A stretch of 64,000 nt of DNA from Paenibacillus sabuli (GCF_014705605.1 NZ_JACXIZ010000013.1:124001-188000), one strand, 5' to 3'. Counted from the first letter of the stretch, positions 17,727 to 27,572 are shown. The notes: generated by a model from the letters alone, not told the origin. Program-made: numbers and translations.

Positions 17727-19334
17727 CTACGCGCCCTTCAATTGCGCATAGATTTCATTGGCCTCCTTCGTCAACTGCGCGCCGCCGGCCTTGTTCCAGC
17801 GTTCGACGAACTCGTCGAAGCCTCCCTCCAGATCGACCTCGCCGGTGATCAGCTTGATGAAATATTCCCGTTCCAGATTGGTCAAGTCCGGGAAGCTCGT
17901 ACGCGAGGGCATGTAGAACTTGCCTTTGTCGAACTGCATCGGCATGCCCGCTGTCACCTCTGCACGCCAGGCCAGGTCCTCGGCCGGATTATTGATGGCC
18001 TCGAACTTCAACGACTTGCCCGCCAGCAGGCCGTAGTAGGCGCCCATGCCGAGGCTCACCTTCGTGGTTGTGTCCGCGTATGCCTCCTTCATCACCGGGC
18101 GTCCGTCGACCAGATCGTAGTGCACGCCCTCGTCGCCGAAGAAGACCTTTTTCATGACGACCTCGTCGGTGTACGTCGCGTTCAGAATTTCGTAGATCTT
18201 CTCCCGCTTGCCCGGCGTCTCGTCGACGTCGACGCTCATGCCGAAGTAGTTGCCCGTCAGCCCCCATGCCGCCGCCTTGCCGGTATAGCCATCCGCGGCA
18301 AATTGCGGACCAACGACCGCGTCGAAGTAGCGGGCGCTGTCCGTCGTCTTCAGTGTCTCGCGGTAGCTCGGGCGGTAGTATATCCATGACGAATTCGTCG
18401 TGCCGACGCGACTGTTCAGGAATTCTTCCTTCTTGCCGTCGGAGGTGATGAATTCCGGATCGAGCACGCCGTCGTCGAACCATTTGTTGAGCAGCTTGAA
18501 TGCCTCGCGCGCCTTATCCGTCGTCATGCCGTAGACCAGTGCGCCGGTGTCGTCCTCCTCCCAATACGTCGGCTGCACGTCGAAGGCATTGAAGACGCTG
18601 ACGAAGCTATCTCCGATATTCGAGGCGGCCTTGCCGGTGATGCCGTACGTGTCCTTTTTGCCATTACCGTCGGGATCGTCGTTGCGGAATTTGTACAGCA
18701 CATCCTCGAATTGCTCCAGCGTTTGCGGCGGCTCGTCGTAGCCGACCGCTTGCAGCCATTCCTCGTTGTAGACCGTCAGGAGCGGATAGGCGCCGTCGAG
18801 ATTCGTGATCGGGATGCCGTAGTTTTTGCCGTCGATCAGACCGTTGTTCCACGCGCCCGGGTCCTTCTCGTCGATCAGCGCGGCCAGCTCCGGCAGATGT
18901 GCGCGGATTTCGTCGACCGGCAGCTCGGCCAGCAGATTCTGCGAGGCGTAGGTGCTCACGTCGGCGATGCCCCACAGCAGCCACAGATCGGGCAGCTCGC
19001 CGGACGCGAGCCGCACATTGAGCTGATCCTTCCAGTTCGTGCGGTCGATCCGTACATTGGTGATCCTGACATTGAACGTCTCCTCCAGATACTGCTGGAC
19101 GAACGTGCCGTCCTCGGGCGGGAAGTTGAAGCTGAGCCAGGAGATCTCGATCGGCTCCTCCTCCGCCGCTCCGGCGGGCGGCGCCGAAGCGTCCGCCCCC
19201 GCATTGCCGCTGTTATCTCCTGCGTTTGCAGCCTTGCTGCCGCCCGTGTTGCCGCCGGAGCAGCCGGCCGCGACGAGTACCGCCAGCGCCAGCGTCAGCA
19301 GACGCAGCAGCCATTTCGTCGATGTTTTTTTCAT
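17727..19334 (-). CDS. Sugar ABC transporter substrate-binding lipoprotein (LplA type)
   Basis: 535 residues from the ATG at 19334, behind an AGGGAGG site. The lipobox VAAGC places the lipidated Cys at 25, followed by a Gly/Asn/Ala-rich linker to about residue 65. The binding fold includes DPDGNGKKDTYGITG, shared with the lipoprotein encoded at 3058-4623. The frame stays open upstream to 20309, but that part overlaps the permease gene out of frame and is not real. It lies downstream of two permease genes and before the GH36 gene, so alpha-galactosides are the probable ligands. Confidence 0.92.
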   Translation of the reverse strand: MKKTSTKWLLRLLTLALAVLVAAGCSGGNTGGSKAANAGDNSGNAGADASAPPAGAAEEEPIEISWLSFNFPPEDGTFVQQYLEETFNVRITNVRIDRTNWKDQLNVRLASGELPDLWLLWGIADVSTYASQNLLAELPVDEIRAHLPELAALIDEKDPGAWNNGLIDGKNYGIPITNLDGAYPLLTVYNEEWLQAVGYDEPPQTLEQFEDVLYKFRNDDPDGNGKKDTYGITGKAASNIGDSFVSVFNAFDVQPTYWEEDDTGALVYGMTTDKAREAFKLLNKWFDDGVLDPEFITSDGKKEEFLNSRVGTTNSSWIYYRPSYRETLKTTDSARYFDAVVGPQFAADGYTGKAAAWGLTGNYFGMSVDVDETPGKREKIYEILNATYTDEVVMKKVFFGDEGVHYDLVDGRPVMKEAYADTTTKVSLGMGAYYGLLAGKSLKFEAINNPAEDLAWRAEVTAGMPMQFDKGKFYMPSRTSFPDLTNLEREYFIKLITGEVDLEGGFDEFVERWNKAGGAQLTKEANEIYAQLKGA

Positions 19335-19381
19335 GTGTGTTGCCTCCCTTTTTCTATTATATATATCAGCCCTCTTGTAGA

Positions 19382-20275
19382 TCAGCCCTTGATTGAGCCG
19401 AGCATGATACCCTTCACGAAGTGCTTCTGAATGAACGGGAAGATCAGCAGGATGGGGATCGTGCCGATCATCAGCACCGCGGCCTTGATCGTCTCCGGTA
19501 CGATCTGCGCCATCGAGCCCGTCGCTTGCTCCATCAGGAACTGCACGTCGGAGTCGTTGTTCTCGACGATCAGCCGGCGCAGATAGATCTGCAGCACCAC
19601 CTTGCTCTGATCCTGGATGTAGATGAGCCCGTTGAACCACTCGTTCCAGTGATGCACCGCGAGCCACAGCGAGATCGTCGCCAGGATCGGCTTGGAGAGC
19701 GGCAGCACGAGCTGGAAGAGCACGCGGAAGTCCCCCGCCCCGTCCATCTTGGCCGACTCCTCCAACTCGCCGGGGATGCTCATGAAGAAGTTGCGCATGA
19801 TCAGCATGTAGAACGTATTGAACAGCCCGGGTATGATCAGCGCCCAGCGTGTGTCGTACAGCCCGATCCCCTTCATCAGCAGGAACATTGGGATGAGTCC
19901 GCCACTGAAAAACATCGTCACGACGACAAGCATCGTATACGCGCTGCGATGCGGCAAATGCTTCTTGGACAGCGCATACGCCCCGAGCGACATCACGAAC
20001 ACGGATAGCAGCGTGCCGATCACTGTGCGATAGATCGTATTGGCGAAGCCGATCCAGATGCCATTGAGCCGCACCGCATGCACATACGCATCGAGCGTCA
20101 GCGCCTTGGGCCACAGATGGACGCCGGGACGCATCGCCTCGCTCGGCGAGCTGAGCGATACCGACAGCACATGGATGAACGGGTACAGCGTCGTCACGCC
20201 CAGCAGTGTCACGAGCACGACCGCCACCACCTGGAAGGCCGCCTCGCCTCGCGTCATCCGGCTGAACCAGCTCAT
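19382..20275 (-). CDS. Sugar ABC transporter permease (LplC/YtcP type)
   Basis: 297 residues with six hydrophobic segments. The ATPase-contact loop reads PGELEESAKMDGAGDF, and the protein ends GIMLGSIKG. Its start codon overlaps the stop of the preceding permease gene by four bases, a sign of translational coupling. It pairs with the product of 20272-21240. Confidence 0.92.
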   Translation of the reverse strand: MSWFSRMTRGEAAFQVVAVVLVTLLGVTTLYPFIHVLSVSLSSPSEAMRPGVHLWPKALTLDAYVHAVRLNGIWIGFANTIYRTVIGTLLSVFVMSLGAYALSKKHLPHRSAYTMLVVVTMFFSGGLIPMFLLMKGIGLYDTRWALIIPGLFNTFYMLIMRNFFMSIPGELEESAKMDGAGDFRVLFQLVLPLSKPILATISLWLAVHHWNEWFNGLIYIQDQSKVVLQIYLRRLIVENNDSDVQFLMEQATGSMAQIVPETIKAAVLMIGTIPILLIFPFIQKHFVKGIMLGSIKG

Positions 20276-21240
20276 AGGATCCCCTCCTGTCCGAGCTTCT
20301 TGACCACATAGTTGGTCAGCAGCACGAGCGAGAAGGCGATCACATTCTTGAACAGGCCGACCGCGGTCGTGAAGCTGTACTGCAATTGCGTCAGTCCGAC
20401 GCGGTAGACGTACGTGTCAAGGATGTCCGCGACGCTGTACACGGCCGGATTGTACAGATTGAAGATCTGGTCGAAGCCCGCATTGAGCACCTGCCCCGTC
20501 CGGAAGATGAACAGAATCGCGATGACATGCATGATGCCCGGCAGCGTGATGTGCAGCGTCTGCTTCCAGCGTCCGGCGCCGTCCATGCGCGCCGCCTCGT
20601 ACAGGTGCGGATCGATGCCCGTCAGCGCGGCGAGATAGATGATCGTCCCCCAGCCGATCTCCTTCCAGATCGAGGAGACCACCAGCGTGAAGCGGAAGTA
20701 ATCCGGGTCGCCAAGGAAGTAGATTGGCGCGAACCCGAGCCACTCCAGCACGGCGTTGACCGCGCCCGTAGTGGGCGATAGGATCGTGATCAGCAGGCCG
20801 CCCAGCACGACCCAGGACAGGAAGTGAGGCAGGTACGAGATCGTCTGGCTCAGCTTCTTGAACCAGCCAATCCGCAGCTCGTTGAACAGCAGCGCCAGCA
20901 GGATCGGGGCCGGGAAGCCGAAGATCAGATGGTAGAAGCTGATCACTACGGTATTCCACAAGATACGGTAAAACTCCGGCGACGCGGTGAACATGTAATC
21001 GAAATGCTTGATGCCCGCCCACGGACTCTCCCAGATGCCGGCCCGGATCTGATAATCCTTGAAGGCGATCTGCACGCCGTACAGCGGCCCGTATTCGAAG
21101 ATCAGATAGTACAGGAACAGCGGGATCAGCATGACGAGCAAATACTTGCACTTCTTGTATTGCTCCCACACCGACACGCGCGGCTCCGGTACGGCAGGCC
21201 GGGACGACGATGATGATAACGCGCTCAAAGATGACTTCAT
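20272..21240 (-). CDS. Sugar ABC transporter permease (LplB/YteP type)
   Basis: About 322 residues from the ATG at 21240 (MKSSLSALSSSSSRP). A GAGAGGAG site lies 11 bases upstream; the frame start at 21276 has no better support. After a Ser-rich N-terminus come six transmembrane segments and the EAA loop LYEAARMDGAGRWKQ. First gene of the alpha-galactoside transport operon, about 190 bases downstream of the membrane AraC regulator gene. Confidence 0.91.
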   Translation of the reverse strand: MKSSLSALSSSSSRPAVPEPRVSVWEQYKKCKYLLVMLIPLFLYYLIFEYGPLYGVQIAFKDYQIRAGIWESPWAGIKHFDYMFTASPEFYRILWNTVVISFYHLIFGFPAPILLALLFNELRIGWFKKLSQTISYLPHFLSWVVLGGLLITILSPTTGAVNAVLEWLGFAPIYFLGDPDYFRFTLVVSSIWKEIGWGTIIYLAALTGIDPHLYEAARMDGAGRWKQTLHITLPGIMHVIAILFIFRTGQVLNAGFDQIFNLYNPAVYSVADILDTYVYRVGLTQLQYSFTTAVGLFKNVIAFSLVLLTNYVVKKLGQEGIL

Positions 21241-21429
21241 GAAAATAACGGCTCCTCTCCGGTTCGACTGGCGCATCCGTACCGCCCGCTGCGGCTTGAA
21301 TGCGCTTGCTCAGCCTTACTGTAGCACCGGAGATAGAGCCGCTTCCATTGTACAATCTGAATCTGTCTTACACGATCTGAACGGCATCGCCTTGCAAAAT
21401 CTGAAAGCGACTTGCGCAATCTGCGCGGA

Positions 21430-23652
21430 TTAGCTGTAACTGATCTGCACGTCGCCGTACGCCTTGCGATATTGGCCGGGCGTGACGCCATATCTGGTCT
21501 TGAATTTGTTGGAGAAATATTGGGCGCTGCGAAAGCCGCTGCGCTCCGCTACCCGCGCAACGGTCTCCTCCGTATCGCGCAGCAGCCGCGCCGCCTGTTC
21601 TAGCCGCAGCGTCGTCAAATAATCGACGAACGTCGTCTGCAGCTCTTCCTTGAACAGCTTGCAGATGTACTGCTTGGAATAGGAGGTGAGCTCGACGAGC
21701 TGGTCGAGCGAGAGGTCCTCGTGCATATGGGCGTCGACATAGTCGCGGATGCCACCGAGAATGCGAGCGTAGCGGTCGCTCCGCGGCTCACAGCGGCGGT
21801 TGATCGCCTCTGCCCCAATCGCGGCCAGCCCCTCGATCGTCCGGCGCAGGCTGACGCTGCGGCGGTATGCGGGCGGCTCGCTGCCCTTGCCGCCGGCCAT
21901 CATACTCGTCCGGGACAAGTGCAGGTGCAACTGCATCAGCGTCAGCTCGATGCCCTCGATCGCATAACCCCCGCTGTGCAGCTCGCGCTCCAGCTCGCCC
22001 ATATAGGCCGCCAGCTCGGTCGTCTCGCCGGTGCGCAGCAGAGTCTCCAGGCGCTCGGCCGCCAGCTCGGGATAGTGGCCTTCGCGATGCTCGATCGCTT
22101 CGTAGCTCATACAGGCGTTGTCCTCGCACAAGAAGCCGTAGCGGCTGGCCAGCTGCGCCTCCGCCACAGACTGATGCAGGTCGAAGATCGTCTCCACGGC
22201 GCTGCCCACGCCGGCATCATAGCGCTCTGCGTCCGCCTTGCCGCTCCCTATCGCCTCGTCGAGCCGGCGGCGCAGCCGGGTCGTGGCCGCCTGGTCGAGA
22301 CGTCCCAGGCAGACCAGGAGCAGCTCCTGGGCGCCGAGCGTCACATGCTCGCAACGCAGCGCCTCCTCCGCCAGTGCGGCGGCCAGTTGCTCCCTATAGG
22401 CATGGACGTCAATACCATGCACCCGCACGCATACTGCCGTGTAGACCGTACTGTCCGGGACGAGCAGCTCCTCGCCGCCGCAGTCGGCGCCCTCCGCGAG
22501 GCGGCGCCACTGGCGTTCGCGCTGGTCACTGAGGTAGCGCTCGCGCTGCTGATCGAGGCTGCCCAGCGCCTGATCGATCCAGCCGACATCATTGTGCCAG
22601 CCCGCGCCGGCGACCTTGAGCTGTCCGGCGGCAGCGCGAATGCGCTGCGAGACGTAGCGGAAGGTGCGGTAGCAGCCGCGCGAACCGATCAGCGAGAGCA
22701 GCGCCCCGAGCAGCAGCACGCCGAGCGCCGCCAGCCAGATCTCCCGCTTCATCTCCTGCGTCCCCAACCATACGGAATGCTGCGGCCGCAGCAGCGCATA
22801 GTTCCATCCAAAGATCGAGGTGCCGCCGGGCAGAATCGAGAGCACCTGACCGCTCTGCTTGATCATCCGGTCCTGCGCACCCGAGCGATGCTCGCGGACA
22901 AGCGCGAGCATCGCCTCATCCCAGGGCGCGGACGAGCCGATGACGCCGCCCTCGGCGTCAAGAATCGCGAGCCGCTCGCCATTGGCGCCCAAGTGCTCGC
23001 TCAGCGCGGCCATCATCCGCTCCGTGTCGAGATCAATGATCATATATCCTTCGATCTTGTCCCGCTGCGCCATATAGGGCAGCGTGTGGACGTAGCTCAG
23101 CACCTGCGTTTGCCGGCCCGCCTGTCCGCTGACTATCGCGCCTTCCGGATCCGGCATGCTGCGCAGGAACCAGCGGTGCAGCGGAATCCCGGACGGATCG
23201 GCGAGCAATTTCCCTTGTGGCGATTGTGAGGCGTCCGCATAGAAATAATGATCGACCACGAAGTGATCTCGGCCAAAGTAGAAGGATAGATTCTGCAGCG
23301 AGGGGAGGGATAATGATAGCGTTTTCAAATCTTGGGTTAATCGATTGATTCGGTAATAATTATTTGTCGCCCCGCCGTCCAGCAGCTGCTGAATCTCATT
23401 CTCCGCGTCTACGCGTATGGTACTGAGCGCTTTTCCCAGCAGCAGGGCATTGTACTTCTCCAGTTCTTCCCGCTCCAGCCGTTCCTTGAACTGAACCAAT
23501 TGATTGACGCCGCTCTCCCGCATCTCCTCGGTCATCAGCGCCGCCGTCTTGTTCAATAACAGCCCGCCGCCGATGGTGACCAGCGCCAGCGTAAGTGCCA
23601 GATGCGACAGCACCAGCTTGGCGAAGTAACTCCCCTTCAGCTTCTCGATCAT
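21430..23652 (-). CDS. Membrane-bound AraC-family transcriptional regulator with extracellular sensor
   Basis: 740 residues: first transmembrane helix about 10-33, an extracellular sensor of some 270 residues, second helix about 301-322, a linker with a GGDEF-free regulatory region, and a C-terminal AraC domain (about 640-735) containing YSKQYICKLFKEEL and FRSAQYFSNKFKTRYGVTPGQY. A GGGGG site precedes the ATG. It lies directly upstream of the alpha-galactoside transport genes on the same strand and is their likely activator. Confidence 0.9.
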   Translation of the reverse strand: MIEKLKGSYFAKLVLSHLALTLALVTIGGGLLLNKTAALMTEEMRESGVNQLVQFKERLEREELEKYNALLLGKALSTIRVDAENEIQQLLDGGATNNYYRINRLTQDLKTLSLSLPSLQNLSFYFGRDHFVVDHYFYADASQSPQGKLLADPSGIPLHRWFLRSMPDPEGAIVSGQAGRQTQVLSYVHTLPYMAQRDKIEGYMIIDLDTERMMAALSEHLGANGERLAILDAEGGVIGSSAPWDEAMLALVREHRSGAQDRMIKQSGQVLSILPGGTSIFGWNYALLRPQHSVWLGTQEMKREIWLAALGVLLLGALLSLIGSRGCYRTFRYVSQRIRAAAGQLKVAGAGWHNDVGWIDQALGSLDQQRERYLSDQRERQWRRLAEGADCGGEELLVPDSTVYTAVCVRVHGIDVHAYREQLAAALAEEALRCEHVTLGAQELLLVCLGRLDQAATTRLRRRLDEAIGSGKADAERYDAGVGSAVETIFDLHQSVAEAQLASRYGFLCEDNACMSYEAIEHREGHYPELAAERLETLLRTGETTELAAYMGELERELHSGGYAIEGIELTLMQLHLHLSRTSMMAGGKGSEPPAYRRSVSLRRTIEGLAAIGAEAINRRCEPRSDRYARILGGIRDYVDAHMHEDLSLDQLVELTSYSKQYICKLFKEELQTTFVDYLTTLRLEQAARLLRDTEETVARVAERSGFRSAQYFSNKFKTRYGVTPGQYRKAYGDVQISYS

Positions 23653-23714
23653 CGCTTTGCCCCCTATGCGGTTCTAATTCCTGATTGTTTATTATTCACA
23701 TATTATACCTTCCG

Positions 23715-24545
23715 CTACCCGTTCCGGAATTTGCGCGGCGACATGCCGATTTCCTTGGCGAACAATCGCGTGAAATACAGCGGATCGCGGTAGCCCACCT
23801 CGCGGGCAATGGTGGAGACAGGCGCGTTGGTGCCGCGCAGCAATTCCTTGGCCCGGTCGAGCCTTAGTTTGTGCAGGTACTCCATTGGCGGATAGCCTGC
23901 GTATTTTTTGAACAAAGTCGAATAATAGCTCGCCGACAGCGAAGCCATCCGCGCCAACTGATCCCGGTCGAGCGCGGCGGCATAGTGCTCTTGAATATAC
24001 CGCATGGTCTCCAGCACCAACCGCACCGTCCCGTCCTCCCGGCGAAGACGGCTGTCCAGATGCTCGACCAGGTGCTGCAATACATGCACGAACTTCTGCC
24101 GCGATCGCCACTCGTAGCCCCCTTGCTTGCAGGTCCAGAGCGCGTGAAGCGCCTGCAGCTCGATCTGCACAGTCGCATACACGGATTGCAGATGAACTAC
24201 ACGGTCAAAGGGGAGCGCTTCCACACGCTCGGCGACTTGCACTTTCAGCCCTTCCCATATCAATGGATAATGATAGAAGTGCACGCTGGTATAGCGCAGC
24301 GGATCGCGCCGCGCACTCCTGATATGCAACTGGTCGCCCGGCGCAAAATGAAACGCCTGACCCGCTTTTAAGGCATAAACTTTTCCGTTCAACTCCATCT
24401 CCGCGATGCCGCCGTCCACGCAGCAGAAATTGTACAGCTTGGCCTGGATGGGGCCGACTACATATCCGTACTGCGCCCAAAAATCGCCGTCGCGAATCAA
24501 AACGTCTTGAAGCTTGGGAAAAAAACATTCAAAAAACGAGTGCAT
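23715..24545 (-). CDS. AraC-family transcriptional regulator, cupin-type, cytoplasmic
   Basis: 276 residues. The N-terminal half contains the AraC ligand-binding barrel (GKVYALKAGQAFHFAPGDQLHI). The C-terminal half has two helix-turn-helix motifs with SASYYSTLFKKYAGYPPMEYLHKLR and VGYRDPLYFTRLFAKEIGMSP. It is encoded 62 bases upstream of the membrane-bound regulator and in the same direction. It may be a second, ligand-binding control of the alpha-galactoside genes; the effector sugar cannot be told from sequence. Confidence 0.88.
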   Translation of the reverse strand: MHSFFECFFPKLQDVLIRDGDFWAQYGYVVGPIQAKLYNFCCVDGGIAEMELNGKVYALKAGQAFHFAPGDQLHIRSARRDPLRYTSVHFYHYPLIWEGLKVQVAERVEALPFDRVVHLQSVYATVQIELQALHALWTCKQGGYEWRSRQKFVHVLQHLVEHLDSRLRREDGTVRLVLETMRYIQEHYAAALDRDQLARMASLSASYYSTLFKKYAGYPPMEYLHKLRLDRAKELLRGTNAPVSTIAREVGYRDPLYFTRLFAKEIGMSPRKFRNG

Positions 24546-24785
24546 AGATGCAATCGCCCCCTCCCCGACTAGCTCTGATCATTTCAATTATAGCAACCAA
24601 ACAGGAATTGTAAATGGAGAGCGCGCGTATTCATATGGACGATTGTTCGCAAAATGTATGCGCTAACAATGGACGAGCGCTAAAAAGTCAAATAAAAAAC
24701 CTTTAATGTTAAGAGGGTATGAACGCGAGATCGGCTGTGGTAAAATCTTCTCGTGAAAATCTGAGGCTCGAAGGAGTGAAGACCC

Positions 24786-25928
24786 ATCAAACGGCTACTG
24801 ACATTCGGCATGCTCGCCATGCTGATGGTTATTGCATTGCCTATGACTGCAGCCGCCCAAAGCAGCGACGCTGCACCCGTGGAAAGCAGTGCAGTACTGC
24901 TCGAGGGAAGTGTGCTGGACACGGGCGAAGCCCCGTCCCTGCTGATGGACAATCGGCTGTATGTCCCGCTGAGCCCGCTGGTCGAGCAAATGAGCGGCGC
25001 CTTGATTTGGGATGCGGACACCAAGCAAGCAGAGGTCGTCACGGCCGCCGGAGACCGCTTCGCATTTGCGGCAGACGATTACGGCTTGACGCTTAACGAT
25101 ACGCACTACTGGATGGAAGCCGCGCCGTTCCTGCACGAATATCGCCTGTACTTCCCGCTGCGTGACGCGGCCCAGCTGCTGCATGCGAAGCTGGAATGGA
25201 ACGAAGCGACCAAGCAAGCCAATATCGTACCCGTGGCGCGCTTCGGCGCCGAGCCCGGAGCTACGGTCGCGTCGCTGGCCGCGGCGGCGGAGACGACGCC
25301 CCTGCTGCTGATCGAGCGCAACGGCTGGGCCGCCGATACGCACGTACTCGGCGGCGGCGTGCCGGTCAGCACGGTCGTCCCTGACCTGATGTCCGACAAG
25401 CTCGCCGAATCGCCCGCCGTCACGCAGGCGCGCATCGAGGCGGAGCGCCAAGCCCGGCTGGCCGCGGAGGAAGAGCAGCGCCGCAAGGCCGAGGAAGAAG
25501 CCCGGGCCCAGGCCGAGCGGGAGGCTGCGGCCAGGGCAGCGCGCGAAGCCGAAGCAGCGGCCGCCCAGGCCCATAAGGCCGACGAAGCGCTGCTCGCCCG
25601 CATCATCCAGGTCGAAGCAGGCTACGAGTCCTACCAGTCGCAGCTCGCCGTGGGCAGCGTCATTATGAATCGGGTGAACAGCTCTCGCTTCCCGAATACG
25701 ATCAAGGATGTTATCTACCAGCGCGGCCAATTCCCGCCCGCGCACAACGGCTTGCTCGATGCGAGCGTGGCCGGCGCCAATGCCAAAAAAGCCGCAGCGG
25801 CGGTGCTCAAGGGCGAGAACAACGTGCCCGGAGCGCTGTTCTTCTACAACCCCGCCGTCACCGGCGGGAAGTATTGGGATGCGTTGACGCTCGTCAAAGA
25901 GATCGGCAATCATCGTTATGTGAAATAA
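24786..25928 (+). CDS. Secreted cell-wall hydrolase, SleB/CwlJ type, with copper-amine-oxidase-N-like domain
   Basis: The C-terminal 110 residues (LLARIIQVEAGYESYQSQLAVGSVIMNRV...) match the Hydrolase_2 family of spore-cortex and wall hydrolases, with the Glu of QVEAGYE as the expected catalytic residue. Before it is an Ala/Glu/Arg-rich coiled-coil stalk (about 200-255). The N-terminal part resembles the copper amine oxidase N-terminal fold seen in many Paenibacillus wall proteins. The start is unusual: the AAGGAG at 24771-24776 lies 9 bases before ATC at 24786, and that start gives a perfect signal peptide (IKRLLTFGMLAML...). The first ATG (24810) has no ribosome site and loses the basic residues. 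An in-frame TGA at 24777 rules out anything longer. Confidence 0.88.
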   Translation: MKRLLTFGMLAMLMVIALPMTAAAQSSDAAPVESSAVLLEGSVLDTGEAPSLLMDNRLYVPLSPLVEQMSGALIWDADTKQAEVVTAAGDRFAFAADDYGLTLNDTHYWMEAAPFLHEYRLYFPLRDAAQLLHAKLEWNEATKQANIVPVARFGAEPGATVASLAAAAETTPLLLIERNGWAADTHVLGGGVPVSTVVPDLMSDKLAESPAVTQARIEAERQARLAAEEEQRRKAEEEARAQAEREAAARAAREAEAAAAQAHKADEALLARIIQVEAGYESYQSQLAVGSVIMNRVNSSRFPNTIKDVIYQRGQFPPAHNGLLDASVAGANAKKAAAAVLKGENNVPGALFFYNPAVTGGKYWDALTLVKEIGNHRYVK

Positions 25929-25934
25929 ACGAAC

Positions 25935-25977
25935 TAAAAAAATGCCTCGCCACCGAAAGGGTGACGCGGCATTTTTT
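25935..25977. terminator. Bidirectional terminator between wall hydrolase and YpsA genes
   Basis: AAAAAAATGCC and GGCATTTTTT flank an inner imperfect stem with a GAAA loop. It lies between two convergent genes and has A and T runs on both sides. Confidence 0.85.
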
Positions 25978-25984
25978 GTTAGTG

Positions 25985-26551
25985 TCAAATCTGAGAGGCG
26001 TTCCAGGCGGCTTCGTCCGCCAGCAGCTGAATATCCTCCAGCCGGATCGGCATGAAGCGGTAGTCCTCGCGCGCTCCCTTGCGGAGCGCCTTGTTTTTGA
26101 TATGCCGAGGCGAGCCCTCGCCCGCCTCCTCGTCGTACACCAGAATGATGCCGCCGGTCTTGCGCAGCAGCAGCTCATCCCGGGCCGCGAGCTGCCAGCC
26201 GCCCTGATAGGGCTGATTGCTGACCGCCGCGTAGTAGTCGACCCGGTCCGTGATGGTGCGATAGTACGCCTGCTTCGTCTCGCTCCAATTGCTGCCTTGG
26301 TCGGCGCAGGCCGCGATGATCGACACCTTGAGCTGCGGGTACTCCGCTCTCAATTCGAAGGCCGCCTCGCAGGCCCACAGATCGACTCCGTACTGCCCCG
26401 GCGTCACCATCCACTCCAGCCCTTCCTCCAGAAGTGCGATCAGCCTTGTTGACACAGCCTGCCGAATATAGGCAATTCCGGGGTGCTTGTCGTCAAAAAT
26501 ATTCAGCTCGTGCGCGCGATAGCCCGTCACCAATACGTTGCGCACCTGCAT
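25985..26551 (-). CDS. ypsA: YpsA family protein (DUF1273, SLOG superfamily)
   Basis: 188 residues beginning VRNVLVTGYRAHELNIF, with EGLEWMVTPGQYGVDLWACEAA in the middle and a conserved SNWSE motif. These are hallmarks of YpsA/DUF1273, a Rossmann-like SLOG protein thought to bind nucleotides; the Bacillus subtilis homologue influences cell division. Length fits the family (about 180). The usual neighbours (recU, gpsB) are not here. The gene lies 16 bases after the dehydrogenase gene on the same strand and may be cotranscribed with it. Confidence 0.85.
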   Translation of the reverse strand: MQVRNVLVTGYRAHELNIFDDKHPGIAYIRQAVSTRLIALLEEGLEWMVTPGQYGVDLWACEAAFELRAEYPQLKVSIIAACADQGSNWSETKQAYYRTITDRVDYYAAVSNQPYQGGWQLAARDELLLRKTGGIILVYDEEAGEGSPRHIKNKALRKGAREDYRFMPIRLEDIQLLADEAAWNASQI

Positions 26552-26567
26552 GCCTCCTTGCTTTTTC

Positions 26568-27572
26568 TTAATACACGATGATGCCCTTGGTCACCTCCAG
26601 CTGCGGATAACGCGCCATCATATCCGGCACCTCGTCCAGCGCGAAGCGGTGGCTGACCAGTCCCTCGACATCGACATCGCCCGCAGCGATGCACCCGAGC
26701 GCGTCCAGATGCGTATACGGATTAATGAAGGAGCCCATGATGCGCAGCTCTTTGACGAATACGTGGTAAGGGGTCAAGGTCACCTCCGTATGCGGGGCAG
26801 CCACCCCGAACAATAACACCTGGCCTCCCTTGGCAGCGGCTTGCAGCGCCGTCTCCATCGACTGACGACGACCGACGCACTCAATGACAATATCGAAGGT
26901 ATCCCGCACGGCGTCTATATTGGATGGATCGCCAATAATTTCACTGGCGCCCAGCTCGAGCAGACTCTGGTGCTTGGTCTCGATCGGCTCGCTGACCGCG
27001 AGCCGGCCCGACCGGCCCTGACTGCGCAGCAACTGGACGAACAATTGGCCGATGAACCCGCCGCCGATGACGAGCACCGCGTCGGACGGGCGCACTGTGA
27101 GCTTCTTCAGACCGTGCAGCACACAGCCGAGCGGCTCGGCCAAGGCGCCGGCCACATAGCTCATGTGATCGGGCATCCGGTAACAGTTGGCTTCCGGCAC
27201 CACGCAGCTCTCGCCCATTCCGCCGTCGCGCGTGACTCCGATTGCCTGCAAGTTGTCGCAGAGCTGCACGATCCCTTTGCGGCAAAATACGCAGCTGCCG
27301 CAATATATATTTGGATCGACCGAGACGCGGTCTCCGACGGCATGCAGCTTCACCTCGCTCCCCACCGCGGCGACGATCCCGGACAATTCATGACCGAGCA
27401 CGATCGGAGGCGTGACAGCCGCCGATCCGGGCTGGCCGTGATAGATGTGTTGGTCTGTACCGCATATGCCGCATGCCTTGACTTCGAGCCTCACGTCCTT
27501 AGGGCCCAACTCCAGTTCCGCGGCCTGCTTGAGTTCCATTTGTTTTTTGTCTGTCAGTATCGCTGCTCGCAC
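26568..27572 (-). CDS. Zinc-dependent medium-chain alcohol/polyol dehydrogenase
   Basis: 334 residues of the sorbitol/threonine dehydrogenase group. The catalytic zinc region is CGICGTDQHIYHG with GHE following; the structural zinc loop is CGSCVFCRKGIVQLC. A Rossmann motif VLVIGGGFIGQLF binds NAD(P). Translation starts at GTG (27572), behind GGAGGG. It diverges from the HAD phosphatase and mannitol-1-phosphate dehydrogenase genes, so mannitol or sorbitol oxidation is a likely but unproven role. Confidence 0.9.
   Translation of the reverse strand: MRAAILTDKKQMELKQAAELELGPKDVRLEVKACGICGTDQHIYHGQPGSAAVTPPIVLGHELSGIVAAVGSEVKLHAVGDRVSVDPNIYCGSCVFCRKGIVQLCDNLQAIGVTRDGGMGESCVVPEANCYRMPDHMSYVAGALAEPLGCVLHGLKKLTVRPSDAVLVIGGGFIGQLFVQLLRSQGRSGRLAVSEPIETKHQSLLELGASEIIGDPSNIDAVRDTFDIVIECVGRRQSMETALQAAAKGGQVLLFGVAAPHTEVTLTPYHVFVKELRIMGSFINPYTHLDALGCIAAGDVDVEGLVSHRFALDEVPDMMARYPQLEVTKGIIVY

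Noticed and set aside
19335-20309. N-terminal extension of the binding lipoprotein frame to 860 residues
   Set aside because: The extension runs out of frame across the permease gene; a lipoprotein signal and a ribosome site mark the true start at 19334.
24795-25988. 397-residue open frame on the minus strand
   Set aside because: It is antisense to the SleB-type hydrolase gene and lacks a recognisable domain or ribosome site.
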